Shown here: piece after piece, positions 44,419 through 52,011 of the stretch
Layout: every line of letters begins with the position of its first letter
Position numbering within the stretch: the stretch's first letter is position 1
Assembly: GCF_900890425.1 (NCBI RefSeq)
Contig: NZ_CAAHFG010000002.1
Location: 930,001-994,000, forward strand
Length of the DNA: 64,000 nucleotides
Origin: Pontiella desulfatans
GTDB taxonomy: Bacteria; Verrucomicrobiota; Kiritimatiellia; Kiritimatiellales; Pontiellaceae
Reading direction: 5' to 3'
The notes under the pieces: generated by a model
The model's database searches: none
Told to the model about the DNA's origin: nothing
The model's input: only the letters and a program-made list of their open reading frames with translations
Made by a program: the position numbers and the translations under genes

Positions 44419-45303
44419 ATGGACTACGTTGCCCAATTAAAGGCGCTGCCGAAGCAGCACGACTATTTTATCGGATTCGACAGCGACGGCTGCGTGTTCG
44501 ACACCATGGAGCTCAAGCACAAGGAGTGCTTCTGCCCGGCGGTGATCAAACACATGCAGTGCCAGCCCGTCAGCAAGGCCGCGCGCGAAGTGTGGGACTT
44601 TGTGAACCTCTACAGCAAGACCCGCGGCTGCAACCGCTTCCTCGCCATTCAATATTTCCGCGACCTGCTCAAGGAGCGCGCCGATGTGAAGGCGCGCGGT
44701 TTCCAACCCCTGGAACTCAAGGAACTCGACGCATGGATCGGGCGCGAAACCAAGCTCGGCAATCCGGCACTTCAGTCCGAGGTTGAAAAGACCGGCAACG
44801 AAGAACTCCAGCGCATGCTCGACTGGAGCCTCGAAGTCAACGCCCGCGTCGCCGACATGGTCTCCGGCGTTTCCCCGTTCCCCTGCGTGATGGATGTTTT
44901 AAAAAAGGGCAACGAAATGGCCGACATGATCGTTGTTTCCCAAACCCCGCTCGAAGCGCTCGAACGCGAGTGGGAGGAAAACGGCATGACGCCCTACGTC
45001 AACCTCATTGCCGGGCAGGAGCACGGCACCAAGTCCGAGCACATCCACTATGCCACCGAAGGCAAAGGCTACGACGCCGACAAGATCCTCAAGGTGGGCG
45101 ACGCCCCCGGCGACTACAAGGCCGCCATGGACAACAACGCCTTTTTCTATCCCATCGTCCCCGGCAACGAGCAGGCCTCCTGGAAGCGGCTCCTGGACGA
45201 AGGGCTCGACAAGTTTTTCGCAGGCACCTTCGGCGGTGAATACCAGCAGATGCTCATCGAGGAATTCGACGCCGCCTTGCCCGAAAAACCGCATTGGGAC
45301 TAA
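44419..45303 (+). CDS. Cytoplasmic HAD-superfamily hydrolase
   Basis: A 294-residue protein with AAAGGAATC upstream and no signal. FDSDGCVFDTMELKH is the HAD motif I (nucleophile Asp and Asp+2), VVSQTPLEAL matches motif II (Ser/Thr), and KILKVGDAPGDYKAAM matches motif IV with the metal-binding acidic residues. It resembles phosphatases of the beta-phosphoglucomutase-like class with a helical cap (about 40-165). In this operon it may handle a sugar phosphate from the degraded glycan. Its TAA stop forms the first bases of the inverted-repeat element that follows. Confidence 0.85.
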   Translation: MDYVAQLKALPKQHDYFIGFDSDGCVFDTMELKHKECFCPAVIKHMQCQPVSKAAREVWDFVNLYSKTRGCNRFLAIQYFRDLLKERADVKARGFQPLELKELDAWIGRETKLGNPALQSEVEKTGNEELQRMLDWSLEVNARVADMVSGVSPFPCVMDVLKKGNEMADMIVVSQTPLEALEREWEENGMTPYVNLIAGQEHGTKSEHIHYATEGKGYDADKILKVGDAPGDYKAAMDNNAFFYPIVPGNEQASWKRLLDEGLDKFFAGTFGGEYQQMLIEEFDAALPEKPHWD

Positions 45304-45425
45304 TACGCAATTAACCTGCCTGATCTTGATTCAGCTAATCGGGGGCTGGAAAGCCCCCGCTCCGGAGGGGGGACATTCCTATCCCCCCTAAAATCGATTC
45401 AAGATCAGCCAGGTTAATTCCGTAT
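45303..45425. repeat. 123-bp inverted-repeat element (MITE-like)
   Basis: The 30 bases at 45303-45332 and 45396-45425 are inverse with three mismatches. Between them lie two hairpins, GGGGGCT/AGCCCCC near 45340 and GGGGGGA/TCCCCCC near 45368-45389, so the RNA or strand could fold into a three-arm structure. The remainder of the gap to 45556 holds no gene. Confidence 0.75.
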
Positions 45426-45556
45426 AAACCCAACCGGGCATTTTTTCACGAAAGCGCACACCCCGAAGTTCCGCCGGCCCCGCGCGCATGCAGGGGCGCA
45501 CCCGCGAGTGCGCCTTCCCCGGGAACGCCGAGCCCCGGCTCGGCATCCGCCACCCC

Positions 45557-46939
45557 CTACAGCAGATCCAGCGGGCTGCCGCTGGACAAACCCGGCCGGT
45601 TGAGTACGTGGGTGTAGATCATCGTGGTCGAAACATCCGCATGGCCCAGCAGTTCCTGCACCGTGCGGATGTCGGAGCCGCTTTGCAGTAGATGTGTCGC
45701 AAACGAGTGCCGCAAGGTGTGGCAAGTCACCCGCTTGGCAATTCCCGCCTTTGCCGCCGCTGTCTTGATCGCTTTCTGCAGTCCGTTTTCATTGATGTGG
45801 TGCCGTCTTTTCATTTTCGTCCGGGGATCCTCGCTGATGCGCGTTGCCGGAAAGACATATTGCCACATCCACTCGCGCTCGGCATTCGGATACTTGCGCG
45901 CCACCGGTTCAGGCAGATACACAGACCCAAACCCGGCCTTCAAATCGGCCTCATGCTGCCTTTTCATCAATACCAGATGCTCTTTCAAATCCGCTACCAG
46001 CTTAGCCGGGAGCGGGACGCGGCGATCCTTCCCGCCTTTCCCGTCCACCACCATGATATAGCCGTTTCCAAAATCAATATCCTTAACCCGAAGCCGAACA
46101 CACTCCATCAACCGCAATCCCGCCCCGTACAGCAGTGATGCCATTAGCGCAGTGCGCCCCTGCAGCGCCCCCAAAACCGCACCGGTTTCGTCTCTCGACA
46201 AGACCACGGGCAATCGCCGCTTCCGAACCGGTCGCCGATAGGATCCGAAATCGCCCAGCTCGATTTCCAGCACCTGGCCATAAAGGAAAACCAGCGCATT
46301 CAGAGCCTGCGCCTGGGTCGAAGGCGCCACCAGCCGCACGAGTGCCAGATATTCAAGATATTCGGGAACCCTCGCTCCATCCGCCGGGAAGCATCCGCCG
46401 CAAAACCGCGCAAAACGCTTCGCCCACTCCACATAGGCCTGCTCCGTGCGAATCGACATGCCCCGCACCCGTACGACCTGCTTAATCCGCTCCACCTGCT
46501 CCATCGCCTTGGAATCCAGCCCGTTGCTAGGCTGGGGTTCAGGCGCGGGTTTTGCCGGGGGGTCTTCCCGCGCAAGGGTCGGGTGCGTTGGCTCCAGATC
46601 CTCGCAAGCCGAGAGCCGCCCTTCCCAGTCGTAGGCCGCCGGCCAGTCCAGTTCCGTCATTTCCAGAAACAGGATTCTGAGTGCGTAAATGACTTGGCGC
46701 AACTGCCAGACCTTAAAACCGGGCGTTCTGCCTAACACATCGAGATAGGAATCGAGATAGGCAGAAGACACAGCGTTCAGTTTAAGCCCGTCCAGCCCAT
46801 AAACGAACTCCTGCGCACGCCGCACATGCCACTCAGCATTTCGGCCGGAGACCCCGTATTTGGCGAGCTTCTCGGCATACTTGCCCCAGAACACCTGCTC
46901 TTTGCCCGACATTTTTCTTTTCACATGCTCTTTAGCCAT
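45557..46939 (-). CDS. intI: Integron integrase with extra N-terminal domain
   Basis: A 460-residue tyrosine recombinase. Catalytic residues: Arg276 ([13 protein letters not shown]), His407-x-x-Arg410 ([15 protein letters not shown]), His433 (GHADVSTT), Tyr442 (IYTH). The IntI-specific insert lies before these, [16 protein letters not shown] (about 366-381), and the end [10 protein letters not shown] is typical of IntI. Usual integrases have about 320-340 residues; here about 125 extra N-terminal residues form a helical segment that looks like another SAM-like core-binding domain (about 15-100), linked by a Pro-rich stretch to the normal one (about 147-225). The gene lies divergent to its cassettes. 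It inserts and excises cassettes at attI and attC. Confidence 0.95.
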   Translation of the reverse strand: MAKEHVKRKMSGKEQVFWGKYAEKLAKYGVSGRNAEWHVRRAQEFVYGLDGLKLNAVSSAYLDSYLDVLGRTPGFKVWQLRQVIYALRILFLEMTELDWPAAYDWEGRLSACEDLEPTHPTLAREDPPAKPAPEPQPSNGLDSKAMEQVERIKQVVRVRGMSIRTEQAYVEWAKRFARFCGGCFPADGARVPEYLEYLALVRLVAPSTQAQALNALVFLYGQVLEIELGDFGSYRRPVRKRRLPVVLSRDETGAVLGALQGRTALMASLLYGAGLRLMECVRLRVKDIDFGNGYIMVVDGKGGKDRRVPLPAKLVADLKEHLVLMKRQHEADLKAGFGSVYLPEPVARKYPNAEREWMWQYVFPATRISEDPRTKMKRRHHINENGLQKAIKTAAAKAGIAKRVTCHTLRHSFATHLLQSGSDIRTVQELLGHADVSTTMIYTHVLNRPGLSSGSPLDLL

Positions 46940-46969
46940 GCATTCTACCTATCACATAAAAAAAGGCCT

Positions 46970-47027
46970 GTTAAGGAAATAAATAGGCAGATGCCGTTTC
47001 TGCCTAATCAACTGTTCGATTCCTTAA
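46970..47027 (+). other. Candidate attI site / integrase-cassette intergenic region
   Basis: GTTAAGG at 46970 resembles the GTTRRRY recombination core. TTAAGGAA (46971-46978) is inverse to TTCCTTAA (47020-47027), and within it TAGGCAGA (46984-46991) is inverse to TCTGCCTA (46999-47006), giving a nested structure. It sits between the integrase start and the first cassette gene, where attI must be. The exact crossover point is inferred. Confidence 0.5.
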
Positions 47028-47041
47028 ATAGGGAGTATGAT

Positions 47042-48388
47042 ATGAATAAAAACTTGATTTGGATGGCTACACTAATAGGAAGCATAAATGCTGCTGTTTT
47101 TTCTCAACATGTTTTTGAAATCACCTCATTTTCAAGCAATGGGCAGTTGACATGGACTAACTCATATGGAGCATCAGAATTCAGCATTGAATGCTCAACC
47201 AACTTGTTGGGCGAATGGACAGCAATATCTCCAGAATTAGTCAATATTCCCGGAACAAGCTATAACCACGTTGTTGAAATCCCCCTCAATCCAGATCTAC
47301 CAGAACAGTTTTATCGTGTAGTAGGATCAATACCTAATGTTGGTGTCGATTACCATTCCTACAGCTCCGACTTTAAACTTTCGTCATTTATTAATATGTA
47401 TCACCAGCCCTCTGTGCGACAAATTGTCCAAGCTCAACTTCAAGGTATGGCTGACAGTGGTGCCACACGTATCTCGACAAAAATCTGGCTTGTAACGGAA
47501 CCAGGTTCTTCAACATTCGGTGATACATGGCGATCAACATTTCCTTTGTCAGATCAAGAACAAGCTAATATCCGCACCTATGCCCAAGATGTAGCTGATG
47601 TAAAAGGGATTGGAGGAAACAGACTAAGGCTTGACCTAGGAATGCTTTGGTTGGGAACTGCTGACTATACCAGAGGAAACCCTGCTGACGGCCTAGGCTG
47701 GAGAGCATTATCTGAAGACGTTTTCACCAATCGTGTAAACCTTACAACCGATAAGGTAATAGCAGCAGTATCTGGCATTGACCGTCCAGATGGTGTTCCT
47801 GTGGTAGAAACGGTTTACCTTAACGGTGAAGTTATGATAGGGGCAAAGGCTAATGAAGAATGGTTTATGAACAACCTGTACCCTCGCTTTGTCTCTGTAG
47901 TCAGCAATGCAGGGTTTACACCATCGGTTTATTTCATTGTAGCCGATTCTCAAGAGAATGTTTTACAGAACGATTATGTGGATGCCGAACACCCAATTCT
48001 CAACAACCACCGCTCAATGTACTGGGTTTACAGAACATTAAGACATATGTCCGACAACAGCCTTCCTATTCCTGCACGTATTGACTTTTCCTACTACGTT
48101 CCCTCTTCAGGCGCAACCTATCAAAGTTTACTTTCTCGAGTACTTCATGATGCCGATGCAACGTTACCATCACTTGGCGCTCCACAATCATACGGTCTAG
48201 CAGAAACATACTACTTTGATGATGATTCTGAGAGACACCTTTACGGCCAAGCAATTGCAGAAGAAATGAAATCCAACCAACGCCTGAAACTTATCACTTT
48301 CTGGACTACACCTGATGGTGGTGGTACTGGAGTAAACATGGCCTATCCATTCGAATTTAATGATTATAGGTTAACCGCCGAAAAATAA
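47042..48388 (+). CDS. Cassette 1: secreted protein of unknown function
   Basis: A 448-residue protein; ATG 47042 has TAGGGAG upstream and a signal peptide (about 1-20). Residues about 25-105 resemble a small beta domain found in PVC secreted proteins (ITSFSSNGQLTWTNS and LNPDLPEQFYRVV), and about 110-448 is a mixed alpha/beta region with DSGATRISTKIWLV, RLRLDLGMLWLG and VPVVETVYLNGEVM, reminiscent of a TIM-barrel glycosidase but without recognised active-site motifs. Codon use is AT-rich compared with the chromosome. Function unknown. Confidence 0.8.
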   Translation: MNKNLIWMATLIGSINAAVFSQHVFEITSFSSNGQLTWTNSYGASEFSIECSTNLLGEWTAISPELVNIPGTSYNHVVEIPLNPDLPEQFYRVVGSIPNVGVDYHSYSSDFKLSSFINMYHQPSVRQIVQAQLQGMADSGATRISTKIWLVTEPGSSTFGDTWRSTFPLSDQEQANIRTYAQDVADVKGIGGNRLRLDLGMLWLGTADYTRGNPADGLGWRALSEDVFTNRVNLTTDKVIAAVSGIDRPDGVPVVETVYLNGEVMIGAKANEEWFMNNLYPRFVSVVSNAGFTPSVYFIVADSQENVLQNDYVDAEHPILNNHRSMYWVYRTLRHMSDNSLPIPARIDFSYYVPSSGATYQSLLSRVLHDADATLPSLGAPQSYGLAETYYFDDDSERHLYGQAIAEEMKSNQRLKLITFWTTPDGGGTGVNMAYPFEFNDYRLTAEK

Positions 48389-48389
48389 A

Positions 48390-48482
48390 GATCGAACAAG
48401 AACATTGAGCCGACACGGTACAACGCCCGGATTTTTTAAGGCAACGTTTATTCCCCGTGACGGCTCATGTTGAACGTTGGGG
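48390..48482 (+). other. attC site 1
   Basis: AACATTGAGCCG (48400-48411) pairs with CGGCTCATGTT (48461-48471) leaving one unpaired T, the type of extrahelical base that marks attC. A second stem CACGG/CCGTG lies inside, and the right core GTTGGGG is at 48476-48482. About 93 bases long, closing cassette 1. Confidence 0.8.
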
Positions 48483-48508
48483 ATTTACAAATCAATACAA
48501 GGAGAAAT

Positions 48509-49234
48509 ATGAAAAAAGGAACAATAGCAATCATTGCGATCATCGCCGGAGTCGGATTCTATTTTGCAAGCGCACCTTTTAAAACAAAGGTAGACGATAC
48601 AATTAATGAAGCCACCAAGTGGACGCCTAGAAATATTCAAAAAGATCCCGCTGGCTATGTCACGTGGGCAATATCAGAAGCTGATCGCGCTGTTCAAGAT
48701 ATTGAGGTTCGAACCATCGCGTTGAAGCAGCAATATTCTAAAAGCAATGAGTTGCTCCTGAAGAAATCCAGCGAAGAAAAAACGACATCCAAACTGCTCT
48801 CCGATTATAAAGAAGCATATAAAAAAGCAGCGCCTCGCTCATCGTGGCCAACAGAGGTAAGCAAAAAAATGTATTCCGAGCAACAATTGAAAAATCAGAT
48901 TGTATTGCTCGGTAGAAAACTAACTGCTGCGACGACACAAAGGGATCAATTAGAGGTCTTTCAAACAGAGGTTACTCGTCATTTAGATGATTTATCCCTC
49001 AAGAAAGATGAGATTATTGCTAATCGCTCTAATCTTCGCCAAAAACTTGAAACCATAAAAATGAATGAAACAATTGCTAATATTGATGAGTTTCATGCCG
49101 AGATTTCTGGGATGCTTGCAACTGTAGACGTCGTTTCAAACCAAAGCACAATTCCCACCACAGATGAGCTAATCAGGCAAGAAATGAAGCAGACCACGCT
49201 AGAAGATGAATTCAGCTCAATCATGGGTGAATAA
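48509..49234 (+). CDS. Cassette 2, gene 1: membrane-anchored coiled-coil protein
   Basis: A 241-residue protein; ATG 48509 has AAGGAG 5 bases upstream. MKKGTIAIIAIIAGVGFYFA is an N-terminal membrane helix or uncleaved signal, and about residues 70-225 are strongly helical with heptad-like Lys/Glu/Leu spacing (SEEKTTSKLLSDYKEAYKKA, KLTAATTQRDQLEVFQ). It ends one base before the next gene, so the two are co-translated within one cassette. No family recognised. AT-rich codon use. Confidence 0.75.
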   Translation: MKKGTIAIIAIIAGVGFYFASAPFKTKVDDTINEATKWTPRNIQKDPAGYVTWAISEADRAVQDIEVRTIALKQQYSKSNELLLKKSSEEKTTSKLLSDYKEAYKKAAPRSSWPTEVSKKMYSEQQLKNQIVLLGRKLTAATTQRDQLEVFQTEVTRHLDDLSLKKDEIIANRSNLRQKLETIKMNETIANIDEFHAEISGMLATVDVVSNQSTIPTTDELIRQEMKQTTLEDEFSSIMGE

Positions 49235-49235
49235 A

Positions 49236-50162
49236 ATGGGGAGAATATCACTTCTAATTGCACCTCACTTACTAATCGCATTTCTACTTCTCATCCTGAC
49301 AGGGTGCGGAGAAAGTGTTGAAGAGCGACTTCGGCGTGAACTACGTTTTTGCCGATCAGAAAAAAGCCAAGTCGAGAGTGAGCTTGGTGCAAAAAACTAT
49401 GCAATAGGAGTAGAAAAAGAAAAAGCGCAGAGAGCACTGGCTGAACTAAATAGTTTTAAGGTTCACAACCGTGACCTAGAAACACAACTGGCAAAAGTTA
49501 AGTTAGATGCCAAAGAGAAAGAAGAATACATCAATCTTGCCGCAAGCAACGAACGACACCGTCGTGATTTAATGAAGCGTATTGAATCCCTTGAAAATGA
49601 GGTGAGTAAAATCACAGCCATGCGGGATAGTCTGAAAAGTGATTCGGAACATCTGCATAATTTTCTAGAGCTAGTCGGAGCTCAAAAGTTTGTACACTGG
49701 GCATCAAATGTTGACTCACTATCTGACGATGAGCTGCAATCTTTCGGAAGTGCTTCTTTATCACTGGGTATATCTGAAGGTGTTTTGAAAATTTCATCAA
49801 AACTCATTAACCCTGCAATCCCAGCCAAACTAAATGTAGGATCGTCTGTACAGGTAGATTCGTATGACCTTAGCATCGATTATAAAAGCAGTTTGTGTCA
49901 GCTCCATTTTCCAAATGCAAAGGAGATAAAGTCTGCGCTGAAGCTATCTGAAAGCAATCGATGTGACATTTCAATCAAACTGAATGATACAGATGTAATT
50001 CTAGGTTTTCTTGCGCCCGAAAAGAAATGGTTCAGCAAAGATCTGAAATTTGATCTCATCTCGGTGAGATGTGGCGACACCGAGATTTCTCTCAATAAAA
50101 ATTTTCCCAACAAAGAAGTGGAGCCTACTCGGACAACGCCGGCAGGTGACGGCGAAGTTTAA
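49236..50162 (+). CDS. Cassette 2, gene 2: coiled-coil lipoprotein
   Basis: A 308-residue protein starting at ATG 49236, one base after the preceding stop. LLLILTGCGESVEE is a lipobox; about residues 25-140 form a coiled coil (LRRELRFCRSEKSQVESELG and KAQRALAELNSFK). About 150-285 is a globular mixed domain, unrecognised. The last residues, about 288-308, are read from the attC site (VEPTRTTPAGDGEV), so the natural gene end was probably fused to attC. With the preceding coiled-coil protein it may form an envelope pair. Confidence 0.75.
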   Translation: MGRISLLIAPHLLIAFLLLILTGCGESVEERLRRELRFCRSEKSQVESELGAKNYAIGVEKEKAQRALAELNSFKVHNRDLETQLAKVKLDAKEKEEYINLAASNERHRRDLMKRIESLENEVSKITAMRDSLKSDSEHLHNFLELVGAQKFVHWASNVDSLSDDELQSFGSASLSLGISEGVLKISSKLINPAIPAKLNVGSSVQVDSYDLSIDYKSSLCQLHFPNAKEIKSALKLSESNRCDISIKLNDTDVILGFLAPEKKWFSKDLKFDLISVRCGDTEISLNKNFPNKEVEPTRTTPAGDGEV

Positions 50163-50192
50163 TTCCCGAGCGGCTCACTTCGAACGTTGGGC
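50105..50192 (+). other. attC site 2
   Basis: CCCAAC (50106-50111) and GTTGGGC (50186-50192) are the outer cores; AGTGGAGCC (50117-50125) pairs with GGCTCACT (50172-50179) with an extra G, and ACTCGG with CCCGAG inside. This site overlaps the end of the lipoprotein gene. About 88 bases. Confidence 0.85.
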
Positions 50193-50368
50193 TATCCGAG
50201 AATTGAAACGAGAGTTCGCAACGTATCAGCGCATTCTCTTTTCGTTTCGCGCTGTCCTTTGCGCACAGCATTCCCCATTTCGGCCTCTGGTGCTCCGTCT
50301 TGACATTTCGGGGTGACAGCTTCTCTTTCCCATCGTTCTGCGAGTTCAATCAACACTTCATTTTTCAT
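50192..50368 (-). CDS. Cassette 3: reverse-strand 58-residue protein
   Basis: On the minus strand an ATG at 50368 is preceded by GGAG 8-9 bases upstream and reads 58 codons to a TAG whose last base is the last base of attC2. The start is MKNEVLIELAERWEREAV, then an Ala/Glu-rich helical region, RKGQRETKRECADTLRTLVS and the end. This resembles small hypothetical proteins of phages and cassettes that begin with an LAERWE-type helix. It is the only gene in this cassette, and its orientation is opposite to the array, so it probably needs its own promoter. Function unknown. Confidence 0.7.
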   Translation of the reverse strand: MKNEVLIELAERWEREAVTPKCQDGAPEAEMGNAVRKGQRETKRECADTLRTLVSILG

Positions 50369-50388
50369 CTAACCGTCTCCATTAAAAA

Positions 50389-50476
50389 GCCCAACCATGG
50401 GCCTGAGTTTACCCGGGAAACGCCGGGTCGTTTATGCAAAGTTTATTTCCCGGGCAACTCAGCCCTGTCGTTGGGC
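50389..50476 (+). other. attC site 3
   Basis: GCCCAAC (50389-50395) and GTTGGGC (50470-50476) are perfect inverse cores. GGGCCTGAGTT (50400-50410) pairs with AACTCAGCCC (50456-50465) with one unpaired base, and ACCCGGGAAA with TTTCCCGGGC (50446-50455) inside. About 88 bases; canonical attC. Confidence 0.9.
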
Positions 50477-50593
50477 AGAGATAAAAATGTGGTTTATATC
50501 AGGGAAAGGGGTCAGTCCTCGGATTTAAGTGAAAGGGGTCAGTCCTCGGATTTAAGTGTTGAGGGGCGCTCCGATTAATGGCATGGTCTGGGG

Positions 50594-50750
50594 ATGCCAA
50601 GGAAACCAAGAGTCGAGTATGCGGGTGCGATCTACCACGTGATGAGCCGGGGGAACCGGGGCGATCCAATCTACCGGGACGGCAGGGACTGCGAAACGTT
50701 TTTGGATACGCTGAACGAGGCGTGTGGCCGCACGGGGTGGCGGATACACG
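50594..50750 (+). pseudogene. Truncated duplicate of the RAYT 5' end
   Basis: Codons 1-52 of the RAYT gene are repeated here, 221 bases upstream of the intact copy, with one changed codon (Asn for Asp near residue 41). The copy stops at GWRIH and then runs into the next REP unit. No HUH motif, so it cannot act as a transposase. Confidence 0.85.
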
Positions 50751-50814
50751 GGAAAGGGGTCAGTCCTCGGATTTAAGTGTTGAGGGGCGCTCCGATTGAT
50801 GGCATGGTCTGGGG

Positions 50815-51828
50815 ATGCCAAGGAAACCAAGAGTCGAGTATGCGGGTGCGATCTACCACGTGATGAGCCGGGGGAACCGGGGCGATCCAATCTACCGGGA
50901 CGGCAGGGACTGCGAAACGTTTTTGGATACGCTGGACGAGGCGTGTGGCCGCACGGGGTGGCGGATACACGCCTTTGTTTTGATGGGGAACCATTACCAC
51001 CTGTTGCTGGAGACGCCGGAGGCGAACCTGGTGGCGGGGATGAAGTGGCTGCAGGGGACGTATACCCAGCGTTTCAATGCACGACATAAGCTTTGGGGGC
51101 ATTTGCTGCAGGGGCGTTACAAGGCGATACCGGTTGACCGGGACGCAGGCGGGGGGTATTTCCCGACGGTGGCGAACTACATCCACCTGAACCCGGTGCG
51201 CACCAAGGTTTTTGACCTGGGGCAGGAAAAGCTGGTGGATTATCGATGGAGTAGCTATCCGCTCTATCTGCGCCCGTCCAAAAGGCCGGAATGGTTGGTG
51301 GTGGACCGGGTGCTCGGGGCGCTGGGAGCCGGGGACGACCGTGCGGGTCGCGAGTGGTACCGGAAGCACATGCAGAAGCGGGTGCTGGAAATTGCGGGGA
51401 ACGATACCCCCCGCGAATCCGATCCGGCATGGGATAAGATCCGGCGGGGATGGTTTTTCGGGTCGGACGACTTCCGGCGGGAGTTGATGGTGCGAATTGA
51501 TGATGGCTTGAAGGGGAAACGGGCATCGTCGTTCAGCGGGGAGGCCATACGGGAGCACAACGAGGCGGAAGCGGATAAGCTGATCGTGCAAGGATTAGGA
51601 AAACTCGGGGTGCTGCCTGGACAGCTGGAAGGCATGCGTAAGGGCGCGCCGGCCAAGATGGCTTTGGCCTGGTTGGTGAAAAAAAAGACCGTGGTGAGGA
51701 ATGAATGGATAAGTGAACGCCTCTCCTGCGGACACCCCGCAAATATTCCGGGCTACGTCCGGCGGGTTGAATTGGCGGATGGCGGGCAGTTGGCTGAACT
51801 CAAGGAAATACTTAAATCCGAGGACTGA
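50815..51828 (+). CDS. rayt: REP-associated tyrosine transposase (RAYT, Y1 HUH)
   Basis: A 337-residue protein. YAGAIYHVMSRGNRG opens the Y1 transposase domain, GNHYHLLLETP gives the HUH pair His60/His62, and GTYTQRFN has the candidate nucleophile Tyr85. The extra C-terminus (about 180-337) contains a helix-turn-helix-like segment (WISERLSCGHPANIPGYVRR) found in PVC transposases. The stop codon and the preceding codons for KSED lie in an inverted REP copy. RAYT proteins nick REP hairpins and may spread them; this one is intact and flanked by its REP family. Confidence 0.92.
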   Translation: MPRKPRVEYAGAIYHVMSRGNRGDPIYRDGRDCETFLDTLDEACGRTGWRIHAFVLMGNHYHLLLETPEANLVAGMKWLQGTYTQRFNARHKLWGHLLQGRYKAIPVDRDAGGGYFPTVANYIHLNPVRTKVFDLGQEKLVDYRWSSYPLYLRPSKRPEWLVVDRVLGALGAGDDRAGREWYRKHMQKRVLEIAGNDTPRESDPAWDKIRRGWFFGSDDFRRELMVRIDDGLKGKRASSFSGEAIREHNEAEADKLIVQGLGKLGVLPGQLEGMRKGAPAKMALAWLVKKKTVVRNEWISERLSCGHPANIPGYVRRVELADGGQLAELKEILKSED

Positions 51829-52011
51829 CCCCTCGCCCCTCTGCTTAAATCCGAGGACTGACCCCTCTGCTGACCCCTCTGTCCCTCTGGTGCCCCGTGC
51901 AGAAAATTTCTTCAACGGGAAGCCGAGGTGAGAAAAACCTGACAGCAGTAAAATGTAGCGTTCCGGCAGCGTGTTTAGTTATGGACGACTGAATTTTACG
52001 AGGATTTCTTT

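Larger units (their letters stand above)
45557..50476. mobile_element. Complete chromosomal integron: integrase, attI region, three cassettes
   Basis: The minus-strand integrase is divergent from plus-strand cassettes, with the candidate attI between. Three attC sites at 48390-48482, 50105-50192 and 50389-50476 end the cassettes. The cassette DNA is clearly AT-richer than the flanking genes, as usual for acquired cassettes. The third attC is the last seen; a RAYT element begins directly after it. Confidence 0.9.
50502..51867. mobile_element. RAYT element with inverted REP copies and 221-bp tandem duplication
   Basis: The REP-like unit AAAGGGGTCAGTCCTCGG (with TTTAAG after it) occurs at about 50504-50530, 50532-50555 and 50753-50776 on the plus strand, and inverted at 51811-51834 and 51844-51867. 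Between them lies the intact transposase gene and, before it, a truncated 5' copy. The duplicated units run about 50531-50751 and 50752-50972, differing at only two positions that I could find. Confidence 0.85.

Noticed and set aside
50502-50780. CRISPR-like direct repeats
   Set aside because: The three repeats belong to a REP unit in a duplicated RAYT element; spacing is unequal and no cas genes are present.
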